The notes under the pieces: model-generated
What the model was told of the DNA's origin: nothing
Seen by the model: the letters and a program-made list of their open reading frames with translations, nothing else
The model's database searches: none
Position numbers and translations under genes: made by a program
Shown here: positions 1 to 7,172 of the stretch, piece by piece
Layout: the number at the start of each line of letters is the position of its first letter
How positions within the stretch are numbered: the stretch's first letter is position 1
Assembly (NCBI RefSeq): GCF_017996735.1
Contig: NZ_JAGOGJ010000004.1
Span: 1-64,000 of the forward strand
DNA from: Niveispirillum sp.
GTDB lineage: Bacteria > Pseudomonadota > Alphaproteobacteria > Azospirillales > Azospirillaceae
Reading direction: 5' to 3'
DNA: 64,000 bases

Positions 1-2
1 GG

Positions 3-1670
3 CGCGATGTCATCACCGATTTCACGCCGGGCAGCGACCGGCTGGACCTGTCGGTCCTGGGGATCGGCAGTTTCGAGACGTTCCTACTGCTGGCGGAATC
101 GGCGCGCGTTGGCGGGGTGGCCACCACCTATATCCGGTCGGACCTGGCCTGGGACCGGGGTGGGGGGATCGCGCTGCGCACCGACCGGGGGCAGATCGGG
201 CCAGGGGATGTGATCCTGGCCAGCCAGACCGCACCGGTGAACCGGGAGGCGACGGATGTCGCCACCGATCTGTTCGGCGGGACGGCGGGCGACATGCTGC
301 GCGGCAACGGCATCGCCAACCGCCTTTTCGGGGAAGGGGGCAACGATACGCTGACCGGCGGGGCCGGCAATGATCGTCTGTATGGTGGGGCCGGTATCGA
401 CACGGCCCTGTTCAGCGGCAATTCCGGCAGCTACAACATCTACACGATCAACGGCATCACCACTGTCCGGCATAATGGCGGCAGCGACGGGACCGACATC
501 CTGACGGGGGTGGAGCGGTTACAGTTCGCCGACCGCACGGTCACCGTGGCCACCACCACCGCACCCGTCCTCAGCCTTCAAGGCGGCTATGTGCTGGAGG
601 GCAATCACGGGTCGAACCCGATCATCATCGATGGAAGAGTGGTCGGCGAACCGGGGCCAACGGCGCCGCCTCTGTCCCTGGTCTATACGGTCGCGCTGTC
701 CGTCCCGGCGGCGGAGACGGTGCGTTTCACCTTCACGGCGCAGGCGGAGAATGGACAGACCCTGTTCACCGGCCCCGTCACCATCGCCGCCGGTACGACG
801 GGCACCAGCATCGCCGTGCCCTATGGTCTGGGCAATACCGTGATCGGCCCGGATATACGGGTGACGGGAACGGTCAGCGCGGTGCAGGGCGCCCTGCTGA
901 CCACCGGCGCCGACAGCGCCCGCACCTGGGTCACGGTGGTGAATGATGATTTCCAGGCGGGGTTCAGTCTGGCCGCCTATCGCGCCATGAATGGCGACCT
1001 GGACGCCTACTTCGCGGGCAATGATACCGGGCTGCTGTCGCATTACATCACCAATGGCCGGGCGGAAGGGCGCTCCGCCCAGGGGTTCGACGCGGAGGCC
1101 TATGCCGCCCTGAACCCCGATCTTTACCGGGCCTATGGACTGGATGCGGGTGCGCTGCTGCGTCATTACCTGTCAGACGGCAACCGGGAGGGGCGGGCGG
1201 CGGAAGGGTTCGATGCCGCCGCTTACGCTGCCCTGAATCCCGACCTGTATCTGGCCTTCGGTCTGGATCACCGGGCGCTGGTGGAGCATTACATCAGCAA
1301 TGGCAGCGGAGAGGGGAGGCTGGCCGCCGGGTTCGATCCGCAAGCCTATGCGGCGCTGAACCCGGACCTGTTCCGGGCCTTTGGTCTGGATGAAGGGGCG
1401 CTTGTCGCGCATTTCATCTTTCATGGCCGCGCAGAGGGACGGGCCGCCCTGGGTTTCGATGCCGAAGCCTATGCGGCCCTGAACCCCGATCTCTTTGCCG
1501 CCTTCGGCCTGAACCGCGCGGCGCTGGTCAGCCACTATATCAGCAACGGTGCGGCAGAGGGGCGTCCGGCCTTCAGCGCCGATGGTCAGGTCCCGGCGGC
1601 CCCGCCGCCCGACCTGACCCTCCTGGCGCCGGGCAGCAACTGGGGGCCGGATAATAGCGGCTATTGGTGA
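3..1670 (+). CDS. RTX-type secreted protein with five C-terminal repeats (5' end outside window)
   Basis: The frame is open from the first bases, so the N-terminus lies upstream; 555 residues are visible. The first residues ([15 protein letters not shown]) resemble the end of a serralysin/RTX C-terminal module. About residues 89-135 hold glycine/aspartate-rich nonapeptides ([20 protein letters not shown]) typical of calcium-binding RTX rolls. A beta-sandwich-like stretch near 190-316, ending VTVVNDD, resembles Calx-beta domains. The last ~210 residues are five ~38-residue repeats built on [25 protein letters not shown]. Proteins of this type normally leave through a type I secretion system; none is encoded in the window. 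The stop overlaps the convergent napC stop by 10 bases. Family is secure; exact role (adhesin, S-layer-like or enzyme) is unknown because the front is missing. Confidence 0.85.
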   Translation, partial: RDVITDFTPGSDRLDLSVLGIGSFETFLLLAESARVGGVATTYIRSDLAWDRGGGIALRTDRGQIGPGDVILASQTAPVNREATDVATDLFGGTAGDMLRGNGIANRLFGEGGNDTLTGGAGNDRLYGGAGIDTALFSGNSGSYNIYTINGITTVRHNGGSDGTDILTGVERLQFADRTVTVATTTAPVLSLQGGYVLEGNHGSNPIIIDGRVVGEPGPTAPPLSLVYTVALSVPAAETVRFTFTAQAENGQTLFTGPVTIAAGTTGTSIAVPYGLGNTVIGPDIRVTGTVSAVQGALLTTGADSARTWVTVVNDDFQAGFSLAAYRAMNGDLDAYFAGNDTGLLSHYITNGRAEGRSAQGFDAEAYAALNPDLYRAYGLDAGALLRHYLSDGNREGRAAEGFDAAAYAALNPDLYLAFGLDHRALVEHYISNGSGEGRLAAGFDPQAYAALNPDLFRAFGLDEGALVAHFIFHGRAEGRAALGFDAEAYAALNPDLFAAFGLNRAALVSHYISNGAAEGRPAFSADGQVPAAPPPDLTLLAPGSNWGPDNSGYW

Positions 1671-2311
1671 AGCGCGCCCCCCTGCTGGCGAACATCCGGC
1701 ATGGTCCAGATGGGAACGCCGGTCATGTCGGGCAGCCGGTGGGCAATGCCCTTGTGACAGTCGATGCAGGTGGCCTGACCCGTGAACAGGAAGCGCTGGT
1801 GCGCCTCGGCCCCGCGTGCGCCCTGACGCGTGATGTCCATGCTGTCGGCACTGTGGCAGTTGCGGCATTCCAGGGAGTTATTCGCCTTCAGCCGTGTCCA
1901 TTCGTGGCTGGCCAGCTCCTTGCGCTTGGCCTCGAATTTTTCAGGCGTGTCGATGGTGCCGAAGATCTTGCCCCAGACCTCCTTGGACGCCTGCATCTTG
2001 CGGGCGATCTTGTCGGTCCAGTTATGGGGGACGTGACAGTCGGGGCAGGTGGCGCGCACGCCCGACCGGTTGGAATAATGGACGGTCTGCTTCAGATCGG
2101 CATAGGGATTGTCCTTCATCTCGTGACAGCCGATGCAGAACGCCTCCTTGTTGGTCATCTCCAGCGCAGTATTGAAGCCGCCCCACCAGAGGACGCCGGC
2201 CACGAAGCCGCCGATGGTCAGGAACCCGATGCCCAGATGTGCCGCCGGGCGGTTGAAGGCGGCCCACGCGGCCTTGACGAGGCTCAGTGCCCGTTGGATG
2301 AGGGACATCAT
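1661..2311 (-). CDS. napC: NapC/NirT-type membrane tetraheme cytochrome c
   Basis: A 216-residue quinol dehydrogenase that passes electrons from the membrane quinol pool to periplasmic NapAB. One membrane anchor spans about residues 25-45, followed by four CXXCH heme sites at 59-63 (CIGCH), 89-93 (CPDCH), 149-153 (CRNCH) and 182-186 (CIDCH), the expected number and spacing for NirT/NapC. Two adjacent ATG codons are possible starts; the first is used because it overlaps the napB stop in an ATGA-type junction and is preceded by a GGAGGGAAG ribosome site. It is the last gene of the nap operon. No napG/napH is present, so NapC should be the only quinol route here. Confidence 0.97.
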   Translation of the reverse strand: MMSLIQRALSLVKAAWAAFNRPAAHLGIGFLTIGGFVAGVLWWGGFNTALEMTNKEAFCIGCHEMKDNPYADLKQTVHYSNRSGVRATCPDCHVPHNWTDKIARKMQASKEVWGKIFGTIDTPEKFEAKRKELASHEWTRLKANNSLECRNCHSADSMDITRQGARGAEAHQRFLFTGQATCIDCHKGIAHRLPDMTGVPIWTMPDVRQQGGALHQ

Positions 2312-2841
2312 CTTCCCTCCCCGGCGGGGGGCCTGCTGCTGCGGATGACGCTGTCGACATCGCGGAAATTGTTGACGACGCGCGGTTGCGCATCCGTCTG
2401 CGGCACATGGCATTGCAGGCAGAAATAACGGCGGGTGGAGACGGCCCCCAGCACCTGACCGTCCCGGTCCTGGAAATGCGTGACGGAGATCATGGGCGCC
2501 TGGCTGTCGGCCGTGAATTCGCGGGCATGGCAGGTCAGGCACTTGTTGGCACGCAGGTCCAGTTGATAGCCGGCGATAGTATGCGGGATGACGGGCGGCT
2601 GTTCGGGATAGTTGCGCTGCCGCCGCTGATCGTCGCTGACATCCTTGGCCATGGCCGGCGCTTGCTGCACCACCAGCCCGTCCGCCCCTGTGAAGGCGGG
2701 ACGGCCCATGGCCTTCACGTCGCGGGTGCTGGCGGTGGGCGGGGACGGATCGGTGGCAAAGGCCCGTTGCGCCAGCGGTTGCAGCAACAGGGGCAGGGCG
2801 GCCAACAGGGCCAGGAACAGGGGGGTGTGCCGCTTGCTCAT
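2308..2841 (-). CDS. napB: NapB, diheme cytochrome c subunit of periplasmic nitrate reductase
   Basis: The 177-residue electron-transfer subunit that relays electrons from NapC to NapA in the periplasm. A hydrophobic signal peptide covers about residues 5-29 (ending RAFA). Two heme-binding motifs are visible, CLTCH at 101-105 and CLQCH at 141-145, with His87 and His122 as likely distal ligands. Length and the ~40-residue spacing of the motifs fit NapB. It lies 3 bases after napA and overlaps napC, so the three are translated as one unit. Confidence 0.96.
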   Translation of the reverse strand: MSKRHTPLFLALLAALPLLLQPLAQRAFATDPSPPTASTRDVKAMGRPAFTGADGLVVQQAPAMAKDVSDDQRRQRNYPEQPPVIPHTIAGYQLDLRANKCLTCHAREFTADSQAPMISVTHFQDRDGQVLGAVSTRRYFCLQCHVPQTDAQPRVVNNFRDVDSVIRSSRPPAGEGR

Positions 2842-2844
2842 GGT

Positions 2845-5346
2845 TCAGGCCTCCCCGACCGGGGTGATGCGCACGGCGCATTTCTTGAAATCGGTCTGTT
2901 TGGAGATCGGGTCGGTGGCGTCCAGCGTGACACGGTTGATCAGGACATCGGCATCGAACCAGGGCACGAAGACCAGACCACGCGGCGGCTTGTTGCGCCC
3001 GCGCGTTTCCACCCGTGCCCGCACCTGTCCCCGGCGCGATGCGACCAGAACCTCCTGCCCGCGCCGGACCTTCATGGCCTGGGCATCGTCGGGGTGCATG
3101 TAGCACAGCGCCTGCGGCACCGCCTTGTGCAGTTCCGGCACGCGGCGTGTCATCGACCCGCTGTGCCAATGTTCCAGCACGCGGCCCGTGGACAGCCAGA
3201 ACGGATAGTCCTTGTCCGGGCTTTCCGCCGGCGGTTCATAGGGCAGGGCGAAGATGCGGGCCTTGCCATCCTTGTGGCCATAGAAACGCACGCCCTCTCC
3301 CACCGGCACATAGGGATCGCTGCCTTCGCGGAAGCGCCAGCGGGTTTCCTTGCCATTCACCACGGGCCAGCGCAGGCCGCGTTCCTGATGATAGGTGTCA
3401 TAAGGGGCCAGGTCATGGCCGTGACCCCGGCCAAAGCTGGCATATTCCTCAAACAGGCCCTTCTGCAGGTAGAAGCCGAAGGTCTTGGCCTCCCGGTTCT
3501 CATAGTCCTTGTCGCATTCGGTGACGGGGAAGCGGTCCACCTGCCCGTTGCGGTACAGGATGTCGTACAGCGTCTTGCCGCGATATTCCGGTGCCTTGGC
3601 CAGCAATTCCTCGGGCCACACCTCCTCTACCTTGAAGCGTTTGGAGAATTCGACCAGTTGCCAGAGGTCGGATTTCGCTTCGCCGGGCGCATCAACCAAC
3701 TGGTGCCAGACCTGGGTGCGGCGTTCGGCATTGCCATAGGCACCTTCCTTTTCCACCCACATGGCGGCGGGCAGGACCAGATCGGCGGCCATGGTGGTGA
3801 CAGTGGGATAGGCGTCGGAGACGACGATGAAATTGTCGGGGTTGCGGTATCCGGGCCAGGTCTCGTTGGCGGTGTTGGGCGCCGCCTGCATGTTGTTGTT
3901 CACCTGCACCCAATAGCAGTTCAGCTTGCCATCCTTCAGCATCCGGTCCTGCTGTACCGCGTGGAAGCCGGGCTTGGCCGGGATGGTGCCTTCCGGCAGC
4001 TTCCACAGGTGTTCGGCATGGGCCCGGTGTTCGGGGTTGGTCACCACCATGTCGGCCGGCAGCCGGTGAGAGAAGGTGCCCACCTCCCGCGCGGTGCCAC
4101 AGGCGCTGGGCTGTCCCGTCAGGGAGAAGGGGCTGTTCCCCGCCTCCGCGATCTTCCCGGTCAGCAGGTGGATGTTGTAGACGAGGTTGTTGGCCCAGAC
4201 GCCGCGCGTATGCTGGTTGAAGCCCATGGTCCAGAAGCTGACCACCTTGATCTTGGGGTCGGCATAAAGCTCTGCCAGCGCCTTCAGCCGGGCGGCGGGT
4301 ACGCCCGACTGGGCCGCCACCTTCTCCAGCGTATAGGGGGCGACGAAGGCCGCGAACGCGTCAAAGCTGATCGGGTCGCTTTCATTGGCCTTGGCGGCAT
4401 TCTTGGCCGCCACCTCCAGCGGGTGTTCAGGTCGCAGGCCATAGCCGATATCGTCGCGGCCCTTCACAAAGGTCGTGTATTTGTTGACGAAATCCTTGTT
4501 GACCCGGCCCGTCTTGATGATGTGGTTGGCGATATAGTTCAGGATGGCCAGATCGGTCTGCGGCGTGAAGATCATGGGGATGTCGGCCAGTTCGAACGAC
4601 CGATGTTCGAACGTGGACAGGACCGCCACCTTCACATCCGGGTTGGACAGGCGACGGTCGGTGACGCGGGTCCACAGGATGGGGTGCATCTCTGCCATGT
4701 TGCTGCCCCACAGGACAAAGGCGTCGGCGGCCTCAATATCGTCGTAACAGCCCATCGGCTCATCAATGCCAAAGGTGCGCATGAAGCCGGCGACGGCCGA
4801 TGCCATGCAATGGCGGGCGTTCGGGTCGATATTGTTGGATCGGAAACCGGCCTTCATCAATTTGACGGCGGCATAGCCTTCATGCACCGTCCATTGCCCG
4901 GAACCGAACATGCCGATGGCTTCCGGCCCCTTGGCCTTCAGCGTCGCCTTCCATTTCTCCGCCATGATGTCAAAGGCCTGATCCCAGGTGACGAGCGTGA
5001 AGTCGCCATCCTTGGCGTAGCGGCCATTTTTCATGCGCAGCATCGGCGTGGTCAGCCGGTCCTGCCCATAGATGATCTTGGACAGGAAATAGCCCTTCAC
5101 ACAGTTCAGGCCACGATTGACCTCCGATTTCTGGTCGCCATGGGTGGCGACGATGCGCCCCTCCTTTACGCCGACCATGACGCTGCACCCCGTACCGCAG
5201 AAGCGGCAGGGGGCCTTGGACCATTGCATCTTGGCGTCCATGCCCGTGGGGAGCTGCGTCGCGGCGGCATCCAGGGTCAGGCCGGCGGTGGCGGCGGCGG
5301 TCGCGGCCGCCTGTGCCTTCAGATAATCGCGTCGGGTCAGGGTCAT
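2845..5346 (-). CDS. napA: NapA, catalytic subunit of periplasmic nitrate reductase
   Basis: An 833-residue molybdopterin enzyme reducing nitrate to nitrite in the periplasm. The N-terminus carries a twin-arginine signal (TRRDYLK, then an Ala-rich stretch to about residue 29), so it is exported folded. The [4Fe-4S] cluster ligands are Cys47, Cys50, Cys54 and Cys82, with the conserved Lys at 84. The molybdenum-ligand cysteine is Cys180 in NARHCMASA. Size matches the usual ~830 residues. The ATG is chosen because it gives the Tat signal directly and overlaps the napD stop. Tat export depends on NapD, encoded just upstream. Nothing suggests inactivation. Confidence 0.98.
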   Translation of the reverse strand: MTLTRRDYLKAQAAATAAATAGLTLDAAATQLPTGMDAKMQWSKAPCRFCGTGCSVMVGVKEGRIVATHGDQKSEVNRGLNCVKGYFLSKIIYGQDRLTTPMLRMKNGRYAKDGDFTLVTWDQAFDIMAEKWKATLKAKGPEAIGMFGSGQWTVHEGYAAVKLMKAGFRSNNIDPNARHCMASAVAGFMRTFGIDEPMGCYDDIEAADAFVLWGSNMAEMHPILWTRVTDRRLSNPDVKVAVLSTFEHRSFELADIPMIFTPQTDLAILNYIANHIIKTGRVNKDFVNKYTTFVKGRDDIGYGLRPEHPLEVAAKNAAKANESDPISFDAFAAFVAPYTLEKVAAQSGVPAARLKALAELYADPKIKVVSFWTMGFNQHTRGVWANNLVYNIHLLTGKIAEAGNSPFSLTGQPSACGTAREVGTFSHRLPADMVVTNPEHRAHAEHLWKLPEGTIPAKPGFHAVQQDRMLKDGKLNCYWVQVNNNMQAAPNTANETWPGYRNPDNFIVVSDAYPTVTTMAADLVLPAAMWVEKEGAYGNAERRTQVWHQLVDAPGEAKSDLWQLVEFSKRFKVEEVWPEELLAKAPEYRGKTLYDILYRNGQVDRFPVTECDKDYENREAKTFGFYLQKGLFEEYASFGRGHGHDLAPYDTYHQERGLRWPVVNGKETRWRFREGSDPYVPVGEGVRFYGHKDGKARIFALPYEPPAESPDKDYPFWLSTGRVLEHWHSGSMTRRVPELHKAVPQALCYMHPDDAQAMKVRRGQEVLVASRRGQVRARVETRGRNKPPRGLVFVPWFDADVLINRVTLDATDPISKQTDFKKCAVRITPVGEA

Positions 5347-5612
5347 GGCATCGGCTCCGCAAGGGCTGCCGCCGGTTCGGCATGGTGATAGACGGGCAGG
5401 GCGCTGTAGACGCCCGGCAAGGCATTGATGGCGTCCAGCGTTTCGGCCACGGCGCTGCTGCTGGACCGTTCGACCAGCACGATCACGCGGCTGGCATCGC
5501 CCCGGGCGGGCACGATCGCGCAATCGAGACCCAGCAGGCGGGCCGTCAGGTCCGGCATGGCGCCGGGGGCGGCATGGACGATGACGCTGGAAATATGGAT
5601 TTCACTGCTCAT
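5343..5612 (-). CDS. napD: NapD, chaperone for NapA
   Basis: An 89-residue cytoplasmic protein of the NapD family, which binds the NapA twin-arginine signal peptide and holds back export until the cofactors are in place. The ferredoxin-like fold pattern is visible: the N-terminal strand [11 protein letters not shown], central IVLVERS and C-terminal [13 protein letters not shown]. It overlaps napA by 4 bases and the upstream napF by 11, so translation is probably coupled. The ATG at the 5' end is the only start that preserves the family N-terminus. Confidence 0.93.
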   Translation of the reverse strand: MSSEIHISSVIVHAAPGAMPDLTARLLGLDCAIVPARGDASRVIVLVERSSSSAVAETLDAINALPGVYSALPVYHHAEPAAALAEPMP

Positions 5613-5892
5613 GTGTTTCCTCCACGGCACCGGACATCGTGATGGCGCCGGCCGGACAGGGGGGCAGGCAGTCGCCGCAGCCATTGCAGCGGTCGGCATC
5701 GACATCCGCCCGCGCCCGGCCACGCGGCAGCAGGTGGAAACGGATGGCCCCTTCCGGGCAGGCATCGGCGCAGGTCCTGCAATAGGCACCGTTTTCCGCC
5801 AGACAGGTGGCAGCGATGACAGCCAGCGGCGGCCGGACCGGGGCAGGTGCCGGGCGGGTAAACAGGGCGCGGCGGGAAAGCCGGGTTTCCAT
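5602..5892 (-). CDS. napF: NapF-like ferredoxin, short form
   Basis: A 96-residue cytoplasmic iron-sulfur protein at the napF position. It begins METRLSRRALF, resembling the Arg-rich N-terminus of NapF, and has two clusters of cysteines: CRTCADACPEG near residue 38 and CNGCGDCLPPCPAG near 69. Classical NapF is about 160 residues with more cysteine motifs, so this is a reduced form, probably with two [4Fe-4S] centres. NapF has been linked to NapA maturation in the cytoplasm. It starts 13 bases after the napE stop and overlaps napD. The assignment rests on position plus motifs; a generic two-cluster ferredoxin would look similar. Confidence 0.85.
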   Translation of the reverse strand: METRLSRRALFTRPAPAPVRPPLAVIAATCLAENGAYCRTCADACPEGAIRFHLLPRGRARADVDADRCNGCGDCLPPCPAGAITMSGAVEETHEQ

Positions 5893-5905
5893 GATGCCCC
5901 CCCCC

Positions 5906-6058
5906 TCACATGCCGGGCGGGCCGGCGACCATCTGGACCATCCAGACGGCGAAGCCATAGGCACCGACAACCCCGACCGACAGGACGGGCACCAGCACGA
6001 AGGCCAGGAACAGGAACGTGAGAAGTTCAGTCCGTTTTCTGTCGGGATGCATGTGCAT
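5906..6058 (-). CDS. napE: NapE, small membrane protein of the nap operon
   Basis: A 50-residue single-span inner membrane protein. It shows the NapE pattern: a short charged start (DRKRTELL), a hydrophobic helix rich in Leu/Val/Phe over about residues 13-42, and the family ending MVAGPPG. Biochemical role is not established. Two in-frame ATGs lie 6 bases apart; GGCAGGA upstream sits 4 bases from the first and 10 from the second, so either could be used. First gene of napEFDABC, about 30 bases downstream of the predicted transcription start. Confidence 0.9.
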   Translation of the reverse strand: MHMHPDRKRTELLTFLFLAFVLVPVLSVGVVGAYGFAVWMVQMVAGPPGM

Positions 6059-6094
6059 GACGTCCTGCCAGCAAGATTGTTTGCCAGGGGAACC

Positions 6095-6135
6095 AATATA
6101 CCCCTGGGTTATCCGCAAACATTGATCAGGATCAA
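6095..6135 (-). promoter_or_regulatory. Predicted FNR-type promoter of napEFDABC
   Basis: A perfect TTGAT-CAGG-ATCAA box occupies 6122-6135. On the minus strand a TATATT hexamer lies at 6100-6095. A transcription start about 7 bases further (near 6088) would put the box centre near -40.5 to -41.5, the classical class II position for FNR-family activators. This predicts induction of nap by low oxygen or nitrogen oxides. Box and hexamer are directly visible; the start site is inferred. Confidence 0.75.
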
Positions 6136-6227
6136 TTTAGTGTGATCAGCATAAATCAAAATTCGTCGGGGATCATTTGAAAAGAATTAAATAATTTTGT
6201 GTACTTGATGTATTCAATATTTGTGAT

Positions 6228-6241
6228 TGATATTTATCAAG
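6228..6241. promoter_or_regulatory. Second perfect FNR-type box
   Basis: TTGAT-ATTT-ATCAA is a second perfect inverted repeat for FNR/DNR/NnrR-type regulators, 106 bases from the first. It lies about 157 bases upstream of the regulator's ATG and may serve autoregulation or act as an upstream nap site. The 339-base gap (6059-6397) is clearly AT-richer than its surroundings and holds nothing else recognisable apart from an imperfect TTGA-N5-TCAA at 6206-6218. Confidence 0.7.
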
Positions 6242-6397
6242 AATTGCATCCTCGATTTTTCGACTGCGTGGCGTTTGCTGCGCTGCGGCGGGTGTTGACG
6301 GGATCAGGCTTGATCCCTTACCAAACGCCATGCCCACATTTTCCTTTTGCTGTTTGATATCGGGCAATGTCTCCAATTCCCGCGCGGGCCGGCAGCC

Positions 6398-7114
6398 ATG
6401 ATGAAGCAAGACGACCTGACCCTGGTGCGCAACCTGCCCATGTTTGCCAAGGTGACGGAGTCGCAATTGGCATCCCTGGCCGTGCGCGGGTCTTTGCAGC
6501 GCTATCCGCGCGGTACCCTGCTGTTTCAGGAGGGGGATGGGGCGGATTTCCTGATGGTGCTGCTGGAGGGCGGGGTGGAGTTGTTTGCCCGGGATCAGGG
6601 CGGGACGGAAGCCGTGGTGGAAACCCTGTTCCCCGTCGACAGCTTCATCCTGGCCGCGGCCCTGACGGGGGCGCCCTATCTGATGTCGGCGCGCACCTTG
6701 ATGCCGTCGCGGGTGCTTCTGCTGGATGCAGACATCTTTCGCACCGCCGTGGCTGCCGATCCCGACCTGTCGGCCCCGGTCATGGCCGAACTGGCCCAGC
6801 ATTTCCGCCGTCTGGTCCGGCAGATCAAGGATCTGAAACTGCGCACAGGCGTGCAGCGGCTGGGCTGCTACGTGCTGGGTCTGGCCGGCGGCGCGGATGA
6901 GGTGCAGTTGCCGTTCGACAAGCGCACACTGGCGTCACGGCTGGGCATGACGGCGGAGAACCTGTCCCGCGCCCTTTCCGCCTTGCGCGACCATGGCCTG
7001 TCGGTGCAGGGCAACCGGCTGCTGATTCAGGACCGGGAACGGCTGACCGCCTTTTCCCGGCCTGACCCCCTGATCGACGCGCCGGAAGGGCGGCTTTCCC
7101 TGAGGGGGGAATAG
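6398..7114 (+). CDS. Crp/Fnr-family regulator, DNR/NnrR-like (no N-terminal Fe-S cysteines)
   Basis: A 238-residue activator with a cyclic-nucleotide-fold sensor (about residues 10-125, including the RGTLLFQEGD turn), a dimerisation helix near 126-150 and a winged helix at about 165-215. The recognition helix reads AENLSRALS, giving Glu187, Ser190 and Arg191, the E--SR triad that in FNR reads TTGAT half-sites. It has only one cysteine (157), so it lacks the cluster ligands of true FNR and is better compared with DNR/NnrR regulators that respond to NO or other signals. Two consecutive ATGs are possible; no strong ribosome site is visible. It is divergent from nap and very likely controls it. 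Confidence 0.9.
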   Translation: MMKQDDLTLVRNLPMFAKVTESQLASLAVRGSLQRYPRGTLLFQEGDGADFLMVLLEGGVELFARDQGGTEAVVETLFPVDSFILAAALTGAPYLMSARTLMPSRVLLLDADIFRTAVAADPDLSAPVMAELAQHFRRLVRQIKDLKLRTGVQRLGCYVLGLAGGADEVQLPFDKRTLASRLGMTAENLSRALSALRDHGLSVQGNRLLIQDRERLTAFSRPDPLIDAPEGRLSLRGE

Positions 7115-7150
7115 CATGTCCGCAATCACCGCCCGCAAATGAGCCGCCAC

Positions 7151-7172
7151 CCCTGATACAATCGTATCAGGG
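7151..7172. terminator. Hairpin between the Crp/Fnr gene and the glycosyltransferase
   Basis: CCCTGATAC-aatc-GTATCAGGG is a perfect 9-bp stem with a 4-base loop, placed between two convergent genes and overlapping the glycosyltransferase stop. There is no clear U tract on either side, so its termination strength is uncertain. Confidence 0.55.

Noticed and set aside
961-1575. The five repeats as RTX nonapeptides
   Set aside because: They lack the GGxGxDxUx pattern; they are a separate ~38-residue repeat after the RTX region.
2386-5388. A 1000-codon open frame on the plus strand opposite napA/napB
   Set aside because: It is an antisense shadow of high-GC codon usage; the minus strand encodes clear NapA and NapB with all cofactor motifs, and the plus-strand translation resembles no family.
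6206-6218. TTGATGTATTCAA as a third FNR box
   Set aside because: The half-sites are separated by five bases and the second arm is not ATCAA, so it does not fit the consensus that the other two boxes meet exactly.
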